Of a stretch of DNA of 64,000 nt, positions 58,701 to 64,000 are shown piece after piece; within the stretch, counting starts at the first letter, position 1, and each line of letters starts with the position of its first letter. Origin of the DNA: CADEEN01 sp963840805 (GTDB taxonomy: Bacteria; Pseudomonadota; Gammaproteobacteria; Burkholderiales; Burkholderiaceae_C); contig CAWJAJ010000017.1 in the NCBI GenBank assembly GCA_963840805.1, positions 1-64,000 on the forward strand. The letters are read 5' to 3'. The translations under genes and the position numbers were made by a program. A model generated the notes under the pieces. It saw nothing but the letters and a program-made list of their open reading frames with translations. It had not been told where the DNA came from and made no database searches.

Positions 58701-61700
58701 TGTGAGCGCCGAACTCGAGCGTTGATCGACACGCCCAGCGGGCCGAAGATCGAGAAGAAGGCGCAGAACTCGGCCTCGAAGCTCGAGCGGCGCCATCGTG
58801 AAGCTGACCAGGTTCGCCGGCTTGCCCATCAGCATGCCGAAGATCTGCGACGGGTCTTCGATGATGTCGAACTTGAAGCCGCCGCTGGCGCGACCGCCCG
58901 GCTGCATCTTGTTGACGCCCGCGGCGAGGTCTCCCGCCACGTCGCCCAACGCGCCGACGATGCCGCTGGCCCAGGCGGGCAGTTCAGCTCGCTCGATGAA
59001 GCCCTTGAGCTTGTCGAGGTTGATCGGCTTGGCGAGGTCGGCCGGGCTGCAGGAACCCGCCGCCGCCAGCACGCCGGTGCGGCCCTTGTAGATGACCAGG
59101 CCGCTGCCCGGCAGCACGCTGTCGAAGTACAGGATCACGCCGTCGCCCGGTGCGCTGCTCAGGCTGTCGACGATGTCGACCACCTGGTCGACGACCTCGA
59201 TCGCCTTGATGATGCCGGGGTTGACCTTGCCGGACATCGCGGCGATGTCGAGCAGCGAGGTCGGCCCCGCCAGGTCGGAGATGACCGGGATCGGCTCGGT
59301 CAGGAAGTCCAGGAACGGCTTGATCGGCGCGGTGACCTCCTGCACCTTCTCGACGATCGGGCCGATCACGTCGCTGAAATACTGGCCCAGATCGAGGCCG
59401 ACATCGTGGAAGCCGATGTACTGCAGGCCGTTGCTGAGGAAGTTGCCCTTCAGGTTCGACAGGGAGATGCCGTCGAATTGGTCCCCTGCGATCAGCGGGT
59501 CATCCACGGTGCCCAGGCCCCACTCGAATGCGAAGTCCGCGACGATGCTCGGGAAGTTGCCCGGGTTCGACACCAGGTCGCTGTTGAGCTTGAGCTCCAT
59601 CTGCAGGTCGGCCAAGGCCTGGCCGGCGATCTTGGCGTCGATGCCCAGGCGGCCGAGTTCGGCGAAGCCCAGCTTGTCGTCGCCAGCGACTTGCCGGTTG
59701 TACAGGTCGATGCCGAACTGCACCGTCAGGCCGGTATTGCCGAGCTCCGCTTCCGGATCGGCTTCAGCCGCCTCGACATTCTCGTGCGCCTCGATCTGCA
59801 GGAAACCCAAGCGCCCGGTGATGCCCAGGCCGGGCGTCGTGACCGTCGCGTTGATCTGCAGCTCGCGTTCCTTGCCGATGTCGAGGTAGAAGCCGTCGGT
59901 GAAGTTGAGGCCGAAGCCCAGGTCGAGCGCCCAGTCGACGTTGAGCTGGATTTCGCCCTCGGTCTCCAGGCCGAGGCCGGGGATGCCGAGGTCGAAGCCG
60001 ATGCCTGCGCCCGCATTCGCGAGCACATCGGCCATGTGGATGTCCCAGTCGAAGAACACCAACTCCGGGTCGGTCTCGGTCTGGATGTTGGTGTCGAAGA
60101 CGATGTCGTCCTTGCTGCTGACAACGCCGAGCCCGGCCGGGCCGAGCAATTGGTACAGCAGCTTGGACACCGGGTCGACGCCCTGCGGCACCGCGGCCGC
60201 GACCAGCGCGCCGACGCCCGCCCCGGGCGCGATGCCGGCTTCGGCAAACGCCAGCGCCGGGTTGGCCAGGTCTTCGATCGTCTTGCGGAAGCCCTCGACG
60301 AAGCCGTTGCGGAAGTCGCCGATCGCGTCGGCCGCGCCGGCGAGCTTGTCGCCCACCAGCGGCAGCGTGAAGCCGCCGAGTTGGCCGTCGAGCAGATCCT
60401 GCAGGCCTTCGAGGAACATGTCGATGCCGTCCACACCGAGCAGCAACTGGTCGAGCAGGCTCAGATTGCCCGGATCGAAGGTGAACAGATCAGCCAATGC
60501 GATCGACGTCACGCCGTCGGGGCCCACGGCACTCGGCGCAAGAGACGCAGTAAACCCGGTACCAGCGGTGTAGCCCAGCGCCGCGTTCAGCTTGACGGTG
60601 CCGGCCTTCACCGACTCGGTCGGGAAATACACCGGCAGATTCACGTCGAGTGCGCCGCCGACGTTGATCGTCAGGTCGGTGCCGAGGTCGATGTCACCGA
60701 TCGTCGCCATGCCGCTGGTGCCGAACGCGCCCTGGAAGCCGGCGGTCAGCACCGTGTTGGCGGGCAGCGGCGGCAGGCCACCAGTAAGCGTGCCGTTGAT
60801 CGTCGCCGAGCCGTCGGTGACGAACACGCCCAGCGGCCCCACGGCCGCCTTGAAGTCGAGATCCGATGCCGCCAGGTTGAGCGTCGTGACGACGCCGGTG
60901 GTGTTGAAGACGTAGATGTCGGTCGGGTTGGCGATGTCGAAGCCGAAGTCGAGGTCCAGGCGCAGCGAGCCTTCGGCCAGCAGGTCGGCATCGCCGCCGA
61001 ACTCGAGCGGATCCAGCCCGAGGTCGAGGTTGATCGACAGCGACTTGCTGAAAGCGGCGCTCAGCTGCGTGTCGATCTTCAGGATCTTGCTGCCCACGGT
61101 CGGCCCGTCGACCAGCAGGAGATCGAGCGCGGTGCTGCTGAGCGGCAGGCCGAAGGCGGCCTTCAGCTTGTCTTCGAGCAACTGCAGCGTTCCCGCGGGG
61201 TCGTTCTGCGCCGCGGTCACCGCGTCGGCGAACTGCTGGGCGATGCTGACCAGGTCCTTGACGCTGACGTCGATCACCGGGATCGGATCGTTGAGGAACG
61301 ACAGCGCCTCGAAGTCGTCGAGGAAGTCGACCAGCGCCGACAGGCCGGCGACGATCGACTGGAAGTTGAAGTCGAGGTTGCCGAAGCCGGCGAGCTCGCC
61401 GAAGCCCTCGGTCGTGACCATGAACATCTGGCGCGTTGCCGTCGAAAACGTTGTCCGTCATGTCGACGGCGATCTCGATGCTGCGGCCCCGCTAGCCGAC
61501 GTCGATGCCGAGAAGCGACAGCGAACTGATCGTGTCCGTGGTCAGCGACAGGTCGAGCTGGCCCTGGCCGGTGAGCGAGAGGTCGAACAACGATGCGAAG
61601 CCGCCGTCGGTGTCGAGCGCGTCGAGCATCTCGGCGAGCGAGACGCGGCCGTCGGTCGAACCCGCAGGTTCGAGCAGGCGCAGCGTGAGATCGGCTCTGC

Positions 61701-64000
61701 AGGGCGTTTCTGTCCTCCGGGTTGATACCCGGATCAGGGAGGCCGCCCTCGCCTTGCAGCCCGAGGCCGACGAAGCCGAACTTGGCCGACGCCGTGAGCG
61801 GCACCGGCGTGCCGATCTCGATGCTGAGGCCGGCGAGCGGGTCGCTGCTGCCATCCGGCGTGGCCTTGACGAAGAAGCGGTCGAGCGCGGTCAGCGCCGC
61901 GATGTCGGCGCCTTCGATGATGCCGTCGGGCGGGTCGTCCGCGGCGCCGCTCGAATCCGGCCGCACGATGCCCAGCAGCAGGCCGGCGGTCGAGTTGTTG
62001 AGGATCTCGACCTTGAATATCGGGATCGTGCCGGCAGCGGTGTGGTCGGTCAGGTCCAGGCCGCTGCCGGCGGCATTGATGGCGACCGTCACGTCGGCGG
62101 CCGGCGTCGCATCCTCGATCGCGTCGACGATGTCCTGGATCGTCGTGTCGCCGCTGTCGAAGGCGACGCGGAAGCTGCTGCCGTCGCGCAACTTGATCAG
62201 CAGGTCGTCGCTGTTGCCCGAGCCGGCGACGATGCCGAGCTCGTTGGCGGCGGTCGCGCCAGTGACGTTCTTGACCTCGATGGCCGATCCGTCGAGCGTG
62301 CTGAAGGTCAGCGCACCGTTCGAGAAGCCGACCTTGACGCGGGGGTTTCGGATCGGATCGAGCTGCGCCTGGATCTGGTTGACGATCGTGAACGGGTAAT
62401 CGTTGTCCGTTGGTCTGCGGGGGCGTCAGCGCAACGATGAGGTTCGTCGTCGAACCGCCTTCAGGCGTCAACGCGACCGTGAAGCCGACGTCGGCCGTCA
62501 GCCGGCCCTTCAGCGGCGCCACCGTCTTGGCTGCCTTCAGCGTCGGGTTCGCGCCGCTGACTGAATCCGAACTTGAATCGCTCGTCGCCACGCCGATATC
62601 GGTGGCCGCCGGGTCGCCGGCAGCCGCGTTCACTTCCAGCGAGGTCGCAACCGCCAGGCCGCGGAACTGGATCTGCTGCGGCGCCGGCTGGCCGGCCGCG
62701 GCGGGCACTTGCTCTGCGACAAGCTTCCCGACCAGCGAGGGGATCAGCGCCAGCGCATCGTTGATGTCGGTGACCAGGTCGGCGACCGTCGTATTGGTGG
62801 TCGTGGCGCTCTTGAGCACCGTGACCGGCACCGCCCCGCCGCCGTCGATCGTAGACGTTGAAATGCGCATCGCCCGTGAGCTTGCCGATCACCGGCTGCG
62901 CGCTGTAGCGCTGGTTGTCGTTGAGCACCAGCGGCTCACTGAGATCGGCCAGCGGCGTGATGAGCTGAAGCTTGTCGCTCGGCTCGGCATTGCCGAGGAA
63001 GATGCCGACCTCCAGGTTCAGCCCGCCGGAGACCTTGAGCGCCAACTCGCCGCTGGTCTGCAGCTGCAGAATGTCCTTCAGGGTGCCAGGTGTTCTCGAG
63101 GTCGAATGCAAACGGCAGGTTCAGGTTGGCGAACACCTGCGACAGGTCGAGCGAGAAGTTCAGCGAGTCGGTACCCGCGTCGTAGGTCAGGCCCGGGTAG
63201 CTGCCGCCGAAGGCGTCGATCAGGCGCAGCGCCATCTGCTGCGCGGTGGCGAAGGTCGGTGCGTTGTCGCCGTTGATCAGCTTCCAGCGGTCGTCGCCGA
63301 TCTTCTCGTTGTTGTCCGTGGTGGACTTGGCGAGATCGACCGTGTAGGTCTTGCTGCCGATCGTCACGGTGAACGACGAGGTCGCCGCCATTGCCAAGAT
63401 TGCCTGTCGGCATCGCCGAAGGCACTGCCGGCCACGGCCTCGGCAAAGAGCTTGCCGCCAGGCACTTGGTGCCGTTCTGCGAGGCGCCGAAGCCGAGTGC
63501 CGTGGCGCCGGCGACCGTGAAGAAGGTGATGCTCGCGTCGGTCGCGATGAGCGCGATATTGCCGCCGACATTGGCGGCGAAGAGCTTGCGACCCAGGCCC
63601 GCGCCTTCGAGCGCCGCATTCAGGTCGGCGAGCAGGGTCTTGGCGTTGTCGAGCCCGGTGTCTTTGTCGTCGAGCAGCACCAGGTCGCGGAAGCCGTCGG
63701 CCAGTTGCAGCGCCTCGTCGAGCGCGGGGCCGACCAGGGGCACATCGAAGTTGGCGAAGGCCTCGCTTTGGCGGAACTGGTCGAGCCAGTAGGTCAACTG
63801 GCCCAGCACGCCGACGACGCTGGCGGCGTCGATGTTGCCGAAGTTGCCGAGGTCGATGCTGGTCAGCGAGGACCCAAGCGCAATGCCATAGGTGCCCGTG
63901 TCCGACAGATCGGGGATCGTGACGACGAGCGAGCGCGCAGGAAGGTCAATGAGACCGCCCGGGTTGCCGTCGGGTATGTCGGGAAGGGCCACACCCGGCA
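46738..64000 (-). CDS. Giant calcium-binding repeat protein, start outside window, frame heavily broken
   Basis: More than 17 kb of one gene, over 5,700 codons, reading right to left. From the N-terminal side: beta-rich modules with repeated DLDLDFGFDIANP-like wording (64-58 kb); an RTX block with GGxGxDxLxGGxGxD nonapeptides (57.9-56.9 kb); helical repeats (56.5-55.4 kb); Calx-beta-like modules with DDDTPTVIVDAVDDG and VRLSKAP (55-51.6 kb); a second RTX block (51.5-48.9 kb) leading into FGGAGRDVLIANTGGDRLID; two LamG-like modules (48.5-47.5 kb); and a zincin-like HEMGHALGLGH. RTX repeats fold on calcium outside the cell. The frame changes very often at 48-58 kb but the repeat wording carries through. 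Its position upstream of the adaptor/SecA-like genes makes it their likely substrate. Confidence 0.82.
47083..47115 (-). other. Zincin motif HExxHxxGxxH near the giant protein's C-terminus
   Basis: HEMGHALGLGHTD is encoded here in an unbroken stretch. It matches the zinc-binding signature of matrixin and serralysin-type metalloproteases, including the catalytic Glu, the third His and a following Asp. Upstream lies VSGTLFIDLDAAGQGWFVD and then MDLLSVLTHEM, a small alpha/beta module. A conserved Met-turn may be VGVMSD just downstream. It may cut the protein itself or remain structural. Confidence 0.75.
47540..48440 (-). repeat. Tandem LamG-like modules in the giant protein
   Basis: Two related beta-sandwich modules are visible. 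The first contains LIFDYQSNTDFKFAGIDVS, LVIGHRDASGWIADKW and DYVIMLKANNSTATAIIG. The second contains VVFDYHGPNYYKYVVLSADS, ILVGHRSGNTWVTDASF and DYKLGVSLRGGLVNVSINGA. The order FDY, IGHR/VGHR, W, DY, L is shared, so they are an internal duplication. Such modules often bind carbohydrate. The frame breaks near 48175 and 47870. Confidence 0.6.
48900..51480 (-). repeat. RTX (hemolysin-type) calcium-binding repeat block 2
   Basis: Many nonapeptides of type GGxGxDxUx appear across changing frames, for example GNDVLFGEGQDDDLLGGYGN, GGTGDDGVLGDD, FGDLGNDWLVGGTGRDNMYG and GNDTIFGQLGNDTIQGDGSI. On the plus strand they show as strings of GTCGTC/GCCGCC. Each pair of half-sites binds one calcium. The block ends in a distinct domain with LIDWVGEFNSYLVPFAPFGT and LPEFLYALSASDGADPTRA that I associate with giant surface proteins of this type. 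Confidence 0.85.
55440..56560 (-). repeat. Helical repeat region in the giant protein
   Basis: Two repeat types lie between the RTX block and the Calx-beta-like modules. At about 56148-56280 a 17-residue unit occurs three times: SIVDEVFAGIPGKA, QQIVDDVHADYPAKA and QAIVDQVYADAG. Downstream in the protein, a longer unit occurs three times with the shared wording ARF, RD-M/V-LAA, Q-AW--L, for example RFDEIGRRVGVVFGEFVAQR, RFTLIKTRVGFAFDGFTDLR and RFDQVMSLIEAAYVDR. All are predicted helical, unlike the beta-rich surroundings. Confidence 0.65.
56930..57890 (-). repeat. RTX (hemolysin-type) calcium-binding repeat block 1
   Basis: Clear glycine/aspartate nonapeptides: MIFGGTGVDTLTGGAGDDWL, NDFLYGQGGNDLLFGAGGTD, GGTGNDRLYGGFGNDILLGG and DDVIYGELGSDTADGGGGDD. 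An ORF of 366 codons covers most of it before frame changes resume near 57300 and below. The turn-strand repeats should form a calcium-loaded parallel beta-roll after export. Confidence 0.88.

Noticed and set aside
22027..61494. Reassignment of TAG to tryptophan
   Set aside because: Several well-defined genes here end in TAG (hddC, lysS, brnA, the methyltransferase at 15881), so TAG is used as a normal stop.
58722..61529. 935-codon open frame on the plus strand
   Set aside because: It is antisense to an unbroken part of the giant protein gene and has no domain wording.

Overview
The window comes from a high-GC beta-proteobacterium, most likely Burkholderiales. The evidence is the gene set (lysS with a PNPOx neighbour, dsbC, a UbiH-type monooxygenase, asmA, ychF, an rpoH with a perfect RpoH box behind a CIRCE operator), the ATGA/GTGA-coupled operons, and a C/G-hairpin spacer of the kind dispersed in that order. 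No rRNA, tRNA, CRISPR array or insertion sequence was seen.

Region 1 (1-10.8 kb), visibly less GC-rich than the rest: surface-glycan genes. They are a truncated GT2, an FkbM methyltransferase, a TylF/MycF-type methyltransferase, a polytopic O-antigen polymerase/ligase, a GT4, a complete four-gene block for activated D-glycero-D-manno-heptose (gmhA-hddC-gmhB-hddA) and another GT2. A brnT/brnA toxin-antitoxin pair sits beside the remnant of a metallophosphoesterase gene at the 10.8 kb boundary.

Region 2 (10.8-23.5 kb, minus strand): one tightly coupled operon. In transcription order it holds wbpB, wbpD and wbpE homologues (diacetamido-uronic acid precursor), a flippase, a hexapeptide acetyltransferase, two GT4s, a methyltransferase, UDP-glucose dehydrogenase, a DegT-type aminotransferase, an initiating sugar-phosphate transferase and a FlaA1/CapD/WbpM-type dehydratase. 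Together with region 1 this makes a Wzx/Wzy-style heteropolysaccharide locus.

Region 3 (23.5-37.9 kb): housekeeping genes lysS, a PNPOx-like protein, a small unknown, ubiH-like, dsbC, asmA, a MOSC protein, an EamA transporter, ychF, a MASE1-CHASE hybrid sensor kinase and rpoH. A perfect bidirectional terminator ends the region.

Region 4 (37.9-64 kb, minus strand): the most interesting part. A giant calcium-binding repeat protein (more than 17 kb of gene, start beyond the window) is followed in the same direction by two SapC-family genes, a GAF-HlyD fusion, a PqqD-like/M50 protease/HlyD fusion, a SecA-like ATPase lacking the usual C-terminal third, and a periplasmic adaptor. There is no ABC transporter, RND pump or TolC homologue here. 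I infer a dedicated export, processing and anchoring system for the giant protein, not one of the textbook secretion systems.

Sequence quality: many genes from 13 kb onward carry single-base frame breaks, including lysS. They are very dense at about 40-58 kb and absent at 28-40 kb. Four in-frame TAG codons replace what should be TGG. This looks like uncorrected long-read error, so broken genes are annotated as genes unless otherwise stated, and their boundaries are approximate.
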